Assembly: GCA_963682025.1 (NCBI GenBank)
Contig: OY821519.1
Coordinates: 2,574,501-2,638,500, forward strand
Reading direction: 5' to 3'
From: Cordilura impudica
Lineage: Eukaryota > Arthropoda > Insecta > Diptera > Scathophagidae
Length of the DNA: 64,000 nucleotides
The position numbers were made by a program, and so were the translations under genes. A model generated the notes under the pieces. It did no database searches. It saw nothing but the letters and a program-made list of their open reading frames with translations, and was not told the origin of the DNA. This document shows positions 1 through 11,165 of this stretch, piece by piece (position 1 is the stretch's first letter; the number at the start of each line of letters is the position of its first letter).

Positions 1-257
1 ATGTGATGCGACAAAAATGGAAGTTAGTTTTTGCTTTATTGACAAAACCGCAAAACTCTTCGAATTGCGCCAGAGTTTTTGATAAAACTTTTTTTAAATA
101 CGATTTGGAATATTATTAGTTTGTTTTACAATTTTGAGAATTAATAAAACTTTTTTGATTTTCTCTTAGTGTGTAACGTTATGTGACGTGGCGTGATGTG
201 ACATAAATTTCCTATATGATACATTTTATATTGTTTGACCGTGGATAGTAACTGTTA

Positions 258-1310
258 CTAGATGCTAATGCTATTCGGAATATCTGAGTTACTGTAGACA
301 TCGCCATGTATTCTGCTCCTGTTGATGACAACGCAACTGTTTGCTGCCGTTGCTCTCGATTTTAACATAATAAAATAGTCTATCATTAACTTCCTTTCAT
401 CGATGTCATTTGCCCAATCTGCATCAGAATACGCCATTAGTTCGGTACTGCCATTTTTGATGTAGCAAATCGTTGCGTGTTTTGTTCCTTTCAAATATCT
501 AAACACCTATTTGACAACATTCCAATGTTTATGATTCGAATTATAGTTAAAGCGCCTCAAAACATTTACAGCATGGCTTACTTCCAACTTCCAACTGCTT
601 GTTGATACGTATAAATTTCCTTAATCAGTTATTTTTCAGAATTTTTAAGCTTTTAATTTGGATTCATTGGAACTTGCACTTCCTCATTAAATTTCTGTAA
701 TATTTTATCAATATAATCAATCTTCTTGATCCAAATAAATTTTATTTGCTACCTTAGTAATATGGATACATAAATATTTCTTGGCTTCTCCAAGTAATTT
801 CATGTTCAATTCAATATGATCATTGCTCAATAGCAGCATGTCGTCTACAAAAATTGCTAAATATATTCGACTCACCTTTTTTATATTGTAGTACACACAG
901 GGAGCTACTTTTGATTGCTGCTAAACTAATTTTCCGTCAAATTTGATCTAGCTTCACAGTCCTCCATACTAAACTTGACTGCTTCAATCCATATAAAGTT
1001 TTTTAAAGTTTTAGAATGGTGTTTGGATTTTCACACTTGACACCTTCTGGATGTTGAATAATAATTTCTTCACCCACGGCACCCTGCAAAATTGCTGTTA
1101 CAGATACATTTGCCCTGTTTCCAAATTGTATGTTATTGCTAATGTCATCTGTAAATGTTAGCGATGTGTAGCAAACAACTGAATAATACGTCTCTTTTTT
1201 TCAGTGTTTTTCCGTTCACCACAAGACGAGGTTTATAACGTTCATTCAGTTCATCTTTGATCTTAAAAACCCATTTAGTTTTTATAAGACTTTGGAATTA
1301 GCATCACTAA
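258..1310 (-). pseudogene. Ty1/copia-type pol remnant (reverse transcriptase to RNase H)
   Basis: Read on the minus strand, broken frames give copia pol motifs in the expected order. TKWVFKIK lies near 1290, then a TAILQG...EEIIIQHPEG stretch near 1100-1040, KLYGLKQS near 1000, and FVDDMLLL (the YVDD-type catalytic box) near 850. An open 82-codon RNase H start at 506-258 has RYLKGT and AYSDADWA. This enzyme would copy retrotransposon RNA into DNA. Frameshifts and stops separate the blocks, and no LTRs, integrase or gag are seen, so this is a dead internal fragment. The superfamily call is firm from motif order; the lineage is not resolved. Confidence 0.85.
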
Positions 1311-1337
1311 CTTCAACTCAACTAATTTAAACAATAA

Positions 1338-1440
1338 CTAGCAGACTCCAGCGCTCGAAATTCGAGTGCAATTTCTAGGCAGCTTTATTTTTCAACTTAG
1401 TTTTCAACAAAGTTTGAAATTTAATAAAAAATTAGCACTG
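1338..1440 (-). mobile_element. Truncated non-autonomous Helitron, 3' end
   Basis: Starts with CTAG and then the same sequence that ends the Helitron copies at 17164, 28851, 48993 and 15986. This includes the small hairpin CTCGAAATTCGAG placed about 12 bases inside the CTAG terminus. Only the 3' part remains; the similarity fades by about 1440, just before a DINE-like fragment. Short hairpin plus CTAG end is the Helitron hallmark. Confidence 0.65.
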
Positions 1441-1457
1441 CTTGTAAAGTCCCAGTT

Positions 1458-1690
1458 TTTATACCCTCCACACCTCGATGGCAGAGGGTATATATAGGTT
1501 TGACATTCCGTTTGTAACGCATCGAAACAAATTCCGGACACCCCAAAACCATATATTTTCTTGAGCATTTTAACAAGGGAAGTTGATTTACCGATGACCG
1601 TCTGTCCGTTTATCTGTTTATCTCAAAGGAGTTGCTATTTAAAATCGTCAAATTCGGTTAAAGAGGTCACGAGATATGAATAACACTGAA
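1458..1690 (+). mobile_element. DINE-like fragment, second family (TATACCCTCCACACC type)
   Basis: Begins TATACCCTCCACACC, then GAGGGTATATATAGG, TTTGACATTCCGTTTGTAACG and a short GTCTGTCCGTTTATCTG segment. This is the layout of the 5' part of Drosophila INE-1-type repeats (palindromic TATACCC start, TTTGTCATTCCG, GTCY microsatellite). Related fragments lie at 34711-34890 and, inverted, at 60440-60599. They differ in sequence from the main DINE-like family of this window. The 3' end is missing. Confidence 0.5.
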
Positions 1691-1730
1691 AACACTCTTG
1701 AAAAAATAAAATTTTTCAGTGTGTTTTTCT

Positions 1731-1835
1731 TTTTTTTTTTTTGTAGCGACAGACCAAAGCCTCTAGTGGGAATCCAACCCACGATCCCCGCATGATAAGC
1801 GAGCACGATACCTATTCACCTACCGCGACGCTTAA
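1731..1835 (-). mobile_element. tRNA-derived SINE or tRNA retropseudogene with poly(A) tail
   Basis: On the minus strand a tRNA-like cloverleaf can be read. A D-arm-like GGTAGGTGAATAGG is followed by an anticodon-arm-like CGC-TTATCAT-GCG and a T-arm-like GTGGG-TTGGATT-CCCAC. The T loop (B box GGTTGGATTCC) has one change from GGTTCGATTCC. The acceptor stem pairs only partly, so it is not a functional tRNA. About 18 bases after the tRNA part, a run of 12 A's follows (T-run 1731-1742 on plus), as expected for LINE-mobilised copies. The parental tRNA is uncertain; the anticodon arm is closest by eye to tRNA-Asp. Confidence 0.55.
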
Positions 1836-1937
1836 GATAGGTTGTATATGTTGTAATGCTTCTTACTGTTGAAGTCGTTACAGTTGTGTGTAAATACTGC
1901 ACGTGTCACATTGGCCTAAGCAAGTATTACCACATAT

Positions 1938-2117
1938 TTTTTTATCGTTAAAATTAAAAATTAAAAATTTAAAAATTAAAAATTAAAAACTAAAAATTAA
2001 TAATTAAATATTAAAAATTAAAAATGAAAAATTAAAAATTTTAAATTAAAAATTAAAAAATAAAAATTAAAAATTAAAAGTTAAAAGTTAAAAATAAAAA
2101 GTTAAAAATTAAAATTT
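1938..2117. repeat. AAAAATT-type microsatellite, imperfect
   Basis: Degenerate tandem array of AAAAATT/AAAATTA units with point changes. It is the same motif as the much longer array at 32655-33191. Confidence 0.85.
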
Positions 2118-2331
2118 TTTGTTTCATTCTTTAGTTTCTTACCTGTTATTATTTTTGTTGTTTTGTAATAAATAAAATTATTTTAAAATTTCCTTTATTC
2201 AATATTAATAATTTGTAGCCAAGAATCATTCGATTTTTTTTCTTTTGAAGTATCGTATGACTTCTAAGGTCTCAAAACAGGTTTATAAGGATCAAACTTT
2301 GGGTATTATTATGATGCCGGCTGCGTTAGAT

Positions 2332-2749
2332 CTGTGGTCACAACAAATAACCGCCTAAATCGAAAAGCATGCTTTCGAGAAAAATAGCTTTTTATAAAAA
2401 TGTAATGGGGCTTCATTACGCCTTAGGTCAGTATATTTTTATTAATATCTTTAAAAAAAAAATTTGAGAAATGGGGATTTCACGAAAATATAAGTTTTTT
2501 AGTAGAATATGATAGCATACATAACTCAATTCGGCGAAAATTATTTTTTCGCGAAAAACACTGTTTATATAAATGTAATGGGGCTCCATTACGACTTAGG
2601 TCATTATGTTTTAATTAAAAACATAAAAAAACAGTGTTAGATAAATGGGGATTTCACGTAAATATAAAGCGTTGTTAGTAGAATATGATAGCATACATAA
2701 CTCAAATCGTTATTAAGTCGACTTAGGCAGTTACCGTTTGTGACCACAG
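2332..2749. mobile_element. MITE with about 30-bp TIRs and an internal tandem duplication
   Basis: The left end CTGTGGTCACAAC...CCGCCTAAATCG matches the reverse complement of the right end, CTGTGGTCACAAAC...CTGCCTAAGTCG, with a few mismatches. Inside, a unit of about 172 bp occurs twice, marked by GTAATGGGGCTTCATTACG at 2402 and its variant at 2574. GATAGCATACATAACTCAA closes each unit. No coding capacity and no convincing target duplication. Confidence 0.55.
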
Positions 2750-4558
2750 AAATAATGAAATTCATTGGTGTTCTATGAAGTATTAAGGGGTTTTTTACTC
2801 TAGTAAAAAAAAAAATAATCAAATTTTTCAAATAGTAATTAATTATTTTTAAGGATCATTGTTTTTTATAATAGAAATTGGCAAAGAAGAATACAAATTA
2901 ACTTTAAATTTAATTGGTATTCGGATTTAATGTTTCAGTATCGGCAAAGTTGTAGCCCCGTACCTAATATTGGGTGGTGGATTTCAAAAATTCGACACAG
3001 CCTTACTTGTTTTACATTAGGTTTGGCAAACTAAACTTAATTTAAATTAAAAGATTCTATTCTAACATTTGGTAGCATCAATGCAGAAGTAATGAGAATA
3101 AGTGGTTTTGTGGTCACGATTGTGACATTTGAATGTTAATGAATGAAAATCAAAAATTTACCGTTTATCGATCTTTATCCTCTATCTTTGTATTTTTTCA
3201 AAATTTATTATTGTTGTAACGAACATTTTGTGAAAAGAGTGCACTTGTGCACGTGTTTTTTACATTTGTACTCCCACTTTTTTTTATCCATATGTAATTC
3301 CGTATGTCCGTATTACCATTTTACATACGATTCATAATTTTTGCTATCACACGTGCATATGTATTTCCGTATGGCATAACCTCTAAACAAGCTGTAAACA
3401 AGCTGATTTTATTTGTGAATTTACAAAAATTTATTGTTAAAAATTAAGTTATATTTTTTATATATTTTTTAATTGTTAATTAATATTAAACAATTTATTT
3501 TTCTTTCAATATTAATCTTTATAATTTACTCTGTTTTTCTTTCGCCACAAGCAGTGTTGTATTTTCATATGTTTGTCATACCAAAATAGAACCTGTTCTA
3601 ATTGAGAAATGTACATGTGATTTTCCTCATGTATTGTACATAAACAATGTTTAATGTATGTATCACACGATGTGTATAACATAGTGTGATAGTACCTTTA
3701 AAGAAGTAACTAATTAAGAGAAATTGAAAAAAATACCAAAACCAAACATGGCCGCTACTTTGCAGTCCGTTTGATAATCATTATAACGGAGATAAGCTTT
3801 GGATTCTTTAATTTAATAAAAATTAAGTATTTATTTTAATAATACAAGTTAGATATAATTTTTTTCAAATTTTAATTTTCTGTGGAAATGCCCATATACG
3901 AATATATAGACTGAACATTCGGCCTGTGCAGTTACTTTACCTTTATTATATGAACTACATTTACATAGTGTAGGCGTTTTAATACAATGTGTAAGTGAGT
4001 GATGGAGTGCCTTTGTGTTTCCAAAAGTACTGTATCTTTTAATCAGCTTATTTTAACCGCGAATTAAACGCAAGTTTCTTGCCTGCCTGCATGTAAGTAA
4101 ATCTATCGTTCTCCTTCATAATTTCTCTAGATGTTCGCAGTACTTTTTTTTATGAGTAACCATTTTTGTTGATATTAAATGTGCAAAATTTTATTTGTGA
4201 AGATAAAAGGCAACGTTAATGTCAACTTCCTACAATCTGTGCATGGAGGATGATTAAATTTTTAATGGGCTCCATAATTGAGTTTCAATGCATACAACAT
4301 TTATTCTGTTGTATGACTTACGAGACATATATGAAATCATCAACAATAAAATCAAGAGGGAAATTGAACAAATATCAAAATAATCACCCTAATGTGTGAT
4401 GAATAAACATTTAAATACGTTGTTCAAAATTGACACAAAATAAAGATGCAATTTGGTAGTCTGGCACATCTTATATATTAAAAGAATTTATGAATAAACA
4501 TTGCATTCAAGATTTTTATTCAATATTTTTCTTCTCTCAAACCTCTATAACTAGAGTT
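2750..4558. other. Unassigned AT-rich stretch
   Basis: No gene recognised. Positions 3262-3343 share a segment with 37010-37090 (TATGTAATTCCG...TACGATTCATAAT), so part of this is an old dispersed repeat. A small inverted repeat, ATCACACGATGTG/CATAGTGTGAT, lies at 3662-3690. A plus-strand TTTATT at about 4515-4520 would be a minus-strand AATAAA downstream of the coding fragment at 4559-4666. Confidence 0.4.
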
Positions 4559-4666
4559 CTAATTAACGTAGGCTGTTGACATAGGTCTAAGAACACTCAG
4601 TGGATCAAGCTCCTTCTTTTGAGCTATTAACTGCTTAAATTCGTTGGGTTTGAGGAAAGTTGGCAT
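4559..4666 (-). CDS. Short protein-like reading frame, unidentified (35 aa)
   Basis: A minus-strand frame from ATG to TAG reads like a real protein C-terminus: MPTFLKPNEFKQLI, then AQKKELDPLSVLRP, then MSTAYVN. Composition is balanced, unlike the surrounding AT-rich translations. An AATAAA lies about 40 bases past the stop. The frame is closed by TAA two codons upstream of the ATG, and no splice acceptor lies between, so it cannot simply be a terminal exon as it stands. It may be a broken gene fragment or chance. I do not recognise the family. Confidence 0.22.
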   Translation of the reverse strand: MPTFLKPNEFKQLIAQKKELDPLSVLRPMSTAYVN

Positions 4667-5509
4667 ATTTTGGCATTACTGTACGTTAACTTCTCTTGGC
4701 AAATTTTGGTATTATATTATAAAAATTAATATGTATAATATAATATAATGCTGCGGAGTAGCAGGGGTCCTCTAGTAAATATTTGAAAAGATTCTTACAA
4801 ACTTTTTTGGTGGTGGAAAATTCAATAATAATAAATTCAATAATAAAAAAATAAAAAGATTTTAATCTTTATATGCTTGGAAATAACAGGTTGTTCGAAT
4901 TGATTTTCTTAGAAAATGCGAGACCCTAAAAAAATAATACATACCCAGCAAAATAATGAGTACGTTAATTACATACATATATACAAAAAATCATATTCAC
5001 AAACATTTGTTATTTAAAGTTATTATAATTTTTGTAATACATTTTTAGTAAGACTTCTTATTTCATATGGCAATCTTATTGGAGATTCGGACTACTTCTA
5101 GCTCAAAATTGTGCTTATTTAATTATTTGTTTTTTTTTGCTGATTATACAAACGCAAACAAATATTTATTTAAAAATTAGAAATGTTCTACTTATAAATG
5201 CTTTCTAAAACTTTTTAATTTTTTGAAGCCCTTCAAAGTTTATTTATACTTTTTTCAGAGATTAAAAAAAGCAAAGCTACTGCACAACTACTTTGACACC
5301 ATTACAATAACGTAACGTAGTCCATTGAAATAACAACGTTAACGGTAAAACAAACTGTTCGACACATACTTACATACCACTTTAAAGGAGGTTTATCAAT
5401 GATTTAATAATTCTGTTATGAATAAATTGCTAAGAAATCTTATTTAAAGTCATTTTTCAAATGATTTTTACTTTTTTAAACTCTTTCTTTTAACTCATAC
5501 TCTCTGTCG
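4667..5509. other. Unassigned AT-rich stretch
   Basis: Nothing recognised except a possible Helitron-type 3' end at about 4750-4776: a CTGC...GCAG hairpin followed nine bases later by CTAGT. No matching 5' end was found, so it is not called as an element. Confidence 0.3.
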
Positions 5510-5760
5510 TGGGGCAACCCCATTCCGCCTTATCCAATTGATCTGAAACTTTGCCCATAGTCTTGTTATGACTACAGATTATTTTTTGGGTAGTTACAGT
5601 TACAGTCACGAATAGTCACGCACAGTTACGGAGTGATCTAAATGTCATTTCCCCTCATCCGATCGATCTGAAACTTGGTCCTTAAACTTGCTGTGAAAAA
5701 AGATTAACTTTGACTTAGTCACGCAAAGTCACGCACAGTCACGGAGAGATTCAGAAACGC
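5510..5760. repeat. Two diverged direct repeats of about 130 bp
   Basis: GATCTGAAACTTTGCCCATAG...AGTCACGCACAGTTACGGAG is followed by a second version, GATCTGAAACTTGGTCC...AGTCACGCACAGTCACGGAG. Non-coding; origin unknown. Confidence 0.5.
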
Positions 5761-5929
5761 ATATGCATAAGGAAAGAAAGAGTTTTAATAAAAAACTTTG
5801 TTTTTATGGGTTAGATTATTAAAAAAAAAAAAAAAACGAAACAATGATCGACCAAAACAGCAGGTACATGTTGAGGTCGAAAAAAAATTCCGCTGTGAAA
5901 AGTGATTCGAGTTTTTTAAGTACTTGAAA

Positions 5930-6675
5930 TATATAAAGGGGGTTTTTTTAGACTTGTGGGTTTCAAGAAGAAATAAAACGCATATAATTTAATATTATGG
6001 TCAAGAACTTATTATAAAGATAAGGGTTTGCCACTATGTTTTAAAAATGATTTGGGGCAAGTGGCCAATTTTCACCACATTTTGCAGCATAGACAAGCGA
6101 CTTCACATAACCCCACAAAAAATAGTCCAGCGGTGTTAAATCTCACGCTCTTGCAGGCCACGCCACAGGTCCACGACGCGAGATAATTCGCTCACCAAAA
6201 GTTCCTTCAATAAATTGATTGTTTCGTTGGCTGTATGGCATGTAGAGCCGTCCAATTCAGACAGGAAAAAGTCATTATTCATGGCTCTATAGCGTTCCCC
6301 ATTGACTGTAACATTATGGCCGGCTCCATTTTTGAAGAAATATGGACCAGTGATTCCCTCTGCCCATAAAGCACACCAAACAGTGACTTTTTGAGGATGT
6401 AACGGCGTCTCAACAATGGCTTGTGAATTATCATCACTCCAAATGCGACAATTTTGTTTATTAACGTACCCATTTAACCAAAACTGAAAATCGGGATCGG
6501 TGGCCATCTCGTTTAGGGCCCAGCCGCGGCGGCCACTTGCCCCAAATAATTTTTAAAACATAATGGCAAACCCTTATCTTTATAATAAATCTTAATTCTT
6601 GGCCATAACATTAAATTATATGCGTTTTATTTCTTCTTGAAAACCACAAGTCTAAAAAAAAAACATCTTTATATG
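5930..6675 (-). mobile_element. Mariner-type deletion derivative with about 135-150-bp terminal inverted repeats
   Basis: The left arm (5930-6064) and right arm (about 6525-6675) are near-perfect inverted copies. Both carry TTTAGACTTGTGG, TTTCAAGAAGAAATAAAACG, CATATAATTTAAT and GGGGCAAGTGGCC. A broken IS630/Tc1/mariner transposase lies between them. Arms this long are unusual for the superfamily, whose classical members have TIRs of tens of bases. The arms end exactly where the surviving transposase begins, which suggests arms built by internal rearrangement. Confidence 0.7.
6064..6507 (-). pseudogene. IS630/Tc1/mariner-family transposase fragment
   Basis: A 123-codon frame starts DPDFQFWLNGYVNKQNCRIW and continues HPQKVTVWCALWAEGITGP and TVNGERYRAMNNDFF. 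These are conserved blocks around the first and second catalytic aspartates of DDE transposases in this superfamily. The segment that should carry the second Asp (WFQQDGA) is missing: the frame jumps from ELDG to STCHTAN. After a frameshift near 6130 the C-terminal block DLTPLDYFLWGYVKS appears (third acidic residue). A relative lies at 54530-54990. The cut-and-paste enzyme is non-functional here. Confidence 0.8.
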
Positions 6676-7090
6676 TATGTATGTACTACATTGTTCTATT
6701 TGTGTATCATTCATTTCTAAATTGTATAGCAGTATAAAAACTGCCGAAGTATGTGATAATTTTTATTATAAAAACAAGTGTGCATGTACGAATATGTAAT
6801 AATTGAAAGAACAATCTAATACCCTTATACAGCGTTACATATCAGTGAGTGATAGTGAGTTTACATCTGAGGAAAATCTAGTAGATTTTAGTTGAAATCT
6901 ATTTCAAAATCTACACCGTTTACATTTAACTTTTTTGACATTTTGTGAGATTTCCACAAAAATAAACAGCTGATTAAAATAACGCATATAACTAGAAATA
7001 CCACAAATATTCAAACCAATAGGAAAATGGAAATATGGATTTTACTATTATATTATGCATCAAAAATGAAAAAAGCACAAGCTAAAATAG

Positions 7091-7526
7091 AAATTTTGCG
7101 GAAAAAATCAGCATATGTTAAATGTAATGTTTGAACAGAATTATTATTTAGCAGATTGGAATGGGCACATGTCAGTATAAAAAGTTATAACTTTTCAATT
7201 GCTAAATATCTTTTTATTATATATTTTATTAATAATTATACCCTATACCACTATGTGGTTTGGGTATAATGACTTTGTGCTGCTGTTTGTAACAACCAAA
7301 AATATTTGAAATTTTGCGGAAAAAATCAGCATATGTTAAATGTAATGTTTGAACAGAATTATTATTTAGCAGATTGGAATGGGCACATGTCAGTATAAAA
7401 AGTTATAACTTTTCAATTGCTAAATATCTTTTTATTATATATTTTATTAATAATTATACCCTATACCACTATGTGGTTTGGGTATAATGACTTTGTGCTG
7501 CTGTTTGTAACAATCAAAAATATTTG
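7091..7526. repeat. Tandem direct duplication, 218-bp unit
   Basis: Bases 7091-7308 and 7309-7526 are almost identical. The unit starts AAATTTTGCGGAAAAAATCAG and ends in AAAAATATTTG, about 70 bases inside a DINE-like terminus. One terminus of the DINE-like element is therefore present twice, with the copied flank between. The near-identity implies a recent event. Confidence 0.9.
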
Positions 7527-8232
7527 ACCTAGACCCATCTTTAATTATACCGATCGAATCAGAATCACTTTTTGAGTTGATTTAACAATGTCCGTCAGTC
7601 CGTCCGTCTGTGTGTCCATGTAAAGCTTGTAATCAAACTGCAGGTCGCAAATATGAATATATTTTGATGAAATTTGGTATATAAGCTTTTATCGGCCATG
7701 GGATGAACGCTTTTGAAATTGGTGAGAATCGGTCCATGTTCAGACCTAGCCCCCATACAAATTACCCCTATGAAATCGACATAAATTGCCATAAGATCTA
7801 AATTGTCATATAGATCTTACTCAAATTGGGTTTGTATGCGTTCATTACATCCATTAATGAGTAGTCCAAAAATGATCCCTTTGGCCCAATATAGAGCTGC
7901 TTCCCGATCTTCACTTAAATCTATTAAAAAATAAAAATATTACACTGATTCTTCTCAAATTTTGTTTGTATATATTTTCGCAAAATACAAGAGACTTTAC
8001 CAACCATGGTCAGGATCGGTCCATTTTTGGACCTAGTCCCCATATAGATATATCATCCGATATGAACTTTTTCATATCTGCAGCCAAAAAAATTAATAAA
8101 AATCCCACTCAAATTTGGTTTTTGCTTATTTTCTATGTCCAGTTAGTTGGGCCTAGGAGATACGGTTTCTAAACGCATGGTATAGGGTATCATATAGTCG
8201 GTCTAGACCGACTATAATTTTCTTACTTGTTT
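7455..8232 (+). mobile_element. DINE-1/INE-1-like element (Helentron-associated), copy A
   Basis: Starts TATACCCTATACCACTATG and carries GTCCGTCCGTC. It ends with GGTATAGGGTAT, then the palindrome AGTCGGTCTAGACCGACT and TTCTTACTTGTTTT. Drosophila INE-1 shows the same architecture: TATACCC start, GTCY microsatellite, subterminal inverse of the start, GTCGG hairpin and CTTGTTTT end. About 780 bp and non-coding. Eight further copies occur in the window. Confidence 0.75.
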
Positions 8233-8415
8233 TCTACTACAATAATCAAAATACACAGTAGTATCATTTGGTAGAGCCCAAGTTTGACAAGATTTTTTGA
8301 GATTTTGCTAAAATCTAGTAACGAGCTAAATTTTGTTTTGTATGGGAAATCTAGTAAAAATGAGCTAGATTGTGCTCGAAATCTCGTATATACTTGATTT
8401 TGCTTAGATTTAAAC

Positions 8416-9774
8416 GAACTTTGAGTCTATGATGATCGTTAAGATATATAAGAAACTAGCAGACCCCATCGAACTTTGTTTCGCACCCAGGCTACATTCG
8501 CAAAAAGCTTTTTGGATGGATTTTAAATATTACGTTATTTAAACAATATTTTCACAATGACATTAAAAATATTTGGACTCCACATAGATAATTTACTTTG
8601 TATTTCTAAATTAAATTCTACCACTCATGTTAATAACCTATTGATCTCACCATCACGTGAGTAATATAATACCGCCACTTTTCAGCACGATTAATTGAAT
8701 TCATGATATATGTCAATCATAACTTGCTAGTTCTTATGGTTTCGGAGTTCATTTGTTACAAACAAACTCGCCATCGATTTTACACATAAAGGTTACGGGA
8801 ACTATTGAATTTTTTTCTTGAAAATATATTCTTTGAGCTTTGATTTAAATTACTCAACTGCTACATGCCAATAACTGCCACCCTTATGTACAAATTAAAA
8901 ATGGCCATTCAATAAAATAGCATTTTTTTTTAATTTTAGAACTTTTATTTACAAAACTGTTTGCCATATAAACGATATTTATTAGAGGATTCGTTTTACT
9001 TTTTGGACATTTAAGTATGTACATTAATTGATTAATCAATCAATCAGCCGGTCTACATAAAAAAAAATGGAGTGATATATGTGGATTAACTTTAAAGTGT
9101 AAAGTTACAACAATAAATTAAATTCAATTTGAACAGAAAGATAAGAGGTTGAAATAGGAGAAAATAAAATCAAAAATAATTACCAACAAGAATAACAATA
9201 GCATTTTCCAACATTGAGGAGCCCCATCATTGTGAAATGAACCCAGAACGTTGAACTCATAAAACACAAAAACATCAGAATACGAGAATGTACGTCGTCG
9301 TCGCACTTGTACTTGTACTCGTAGAATACTCGTGAAATACAAGTTATTCGATCAGAGTAAGACGAATGTAAGATTGGTTATTACAAGAAATACGAGTTCG
9401 AAATTGAAATCAATTACGTTATTCAGACATCTTTTTACCGGCTACAACCACAACAACAACAAAATAGAAATGCAGCTAAACAATAAACGATTAAAATTTA
9501 AAGAGAAGAAAATTATGTTATTCGTAACAATACATGTATGCAACTACGGACCATCTCAGCAACAACCTTCTCAGTTATTATTATTATTTATGTGCAAGAT
9601 AAATTGTTAATAGATTTTGGTGTCAAACCAACATTTTTTTATAAAATATTTTTTTTTTAAGATTGATATCATTATTGATTATCTGATCAACAAACCATCA
9701 ATTAAAAACTCATTCATTTAATTAACTGAACTAGGAACTGCTAGCTGGCTGGCTCACTGTTGTAGACTTTTTTA
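8416..9774. other. Unassigned stretch
   Basis: No gene recognised. CTAGCAGACCCC at 8455 resembles an inverted Helitron end but lacks the hairpin of the window's family. Short CAA-repeat frames near 9430-9560 have low-complexity translations and are not called. Confidence 0.3.
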
Positions 9775-10544
9775 ATCCAAACTGGGACAAACCATACGTC
9801 TATTTTCAATTAAAAAAAAAAGAGTATTTAAGAGGTATATATCGACAATTATCTTTTGTTTGCATAGGGCATTTCAACACATTTATCCATTAAGTGGAAG
9901 CATAATAAATCAGCATTAAATTAAAATAGTATAAGAAATTGGGTGCAAACCAAACTTTTAGAAGTTTATAAAAAATTACAAACTTAATTAAACCGTGATT
10001 TATTTACATAAAATGAGCTTATTAGAAGCTACCATACAAGTGGAAAACCGCTAAGATATCGGAAAACTGATGTTGCAATTGATAAAATATATGCTGAAAC
10101 TGATGAGCGGAATTTGCTAAGCAAAATTATAAATAACCTCTTTCTAAGTGCTCCAAAGTTGGCGGAGAAGACTGAAATTGATTTTGGATTGAGTGCCAGT
10201 ATTTCCATCTTCCGAATTATGCTGCGAAAAGAAACTTTGGGAGAAAAACTCTGCAGACAAAACCATGTACATACATATAAGTAAGGCCATGAAGAACAAA
10301 CGTTTGCGGTTCGTTAATTTCCATCCTGGGGAAAAGGTATTATTCACTGACGACAGCAAGTTTAACCTCTTCGGGTCGGATGGAGGACCCTACGTATGGA
10401 GAATGCCCAATGAAGCGCTTATGCTTGAAATTCTAAAACCAAAACTTTAACATGGAGAAGCCTCAGTGATTGTTTGGGGTTCGTTTTCCGCAGCAGTCTC
10501 CAGAGTTCCCCATTTTATTAATGAAATTATGCATCAAAACGTAT

Positions 10545-11165
10545 TTATTTATTTGTATATTCGTTTCTGGAATTAATCCTTATAGACTATTTACAAAAAA
10601 AAAACATTTTAAAATTAATTTTAGTAACACAGCCAGCTATTCATGAATTTAGAAAACATATTATTTTACTTTTAATAACATTAGTATTCAATATGAAATC
10701 AATAAAACAATGAAGCGGGTCTGCGTATTCCGAAATTGGTCTCACAAGTGACGTATATAAAGTTTTTGTGACATAGGGATCATTGAACTCTTTAGCCCAA
10801 CATTTTATGAAACCAAGTACAGTTTATGATCCAATAAAACGCCAAAATCTAAAAAGTTATCTACTTTATAATTAACACATAATTAACAGATATCGGCCTC
10901 TTGCATACGAAACGCATATATTTACACTTTTTGAGGTTCAGCTCCATAAAATTTTTATTACATCCTGTGTAAAATGAATTAAAATCTTCTTGGAGGAAAA
11001 CATGATCAGTGTTTATTATAACTGAAGAAGATTTTGATATCATCTGCATAAATCAAGATGTTTGAAAAAAAAAACGAATAACATTTGGAAAATCGTTTAT
11101 AAACAAAGAAAAAAGAAGAGGTCCAAGATGACTGTCTTGAGGTACTTTACGTCTATCGGCTTTGA
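10545..11165 (-). pseudogene. Jockey-clade LINE reverse transcriptase fragment
   Basis: On the minus strand broken frames give VPQDSHLGPLLFSLFINDFP, then LIYADDIKIFF (catalytic YADD), then FNSFYTGCNKNFMELNLKKC and FNDPYVTKTLYTSLVRPISE. This is the usual order of a non-LTR reverse transcriptase palm and thumb. The plus-strand ATTTATTTATTT at 10543 could be its 3' tail. It is 5' truncated and lies within the Tc1-like transposase, as expected for target-primed insertion. Confidence 0.8.

Larger units (their letters stand above)
6859..8415. mobile_element. MITE carrying a nested DINE-like element
   Basis: The termini match as inverted repeats over about 24 bases with four mismatches: left GTTTACATCTGAGGAAAATC, right end (reverse complement) GTTTAAATCTAAGCAAAATC. 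A DINE-like copy sits inside at 7455-8232. The 180 bp right of it (8233-8415) reappears inverted at 63611-63803, also directly abutting a DINE-like end. So the composite, not just the DINE, seems to be repeated. Confidence 0.45.

Noticed and set aside
4738..4776. Helitron-like 3' end (hairpin plus CTAGT)
   Set aside because: No matching 5' end and no similarity to the Helitron family of the window.
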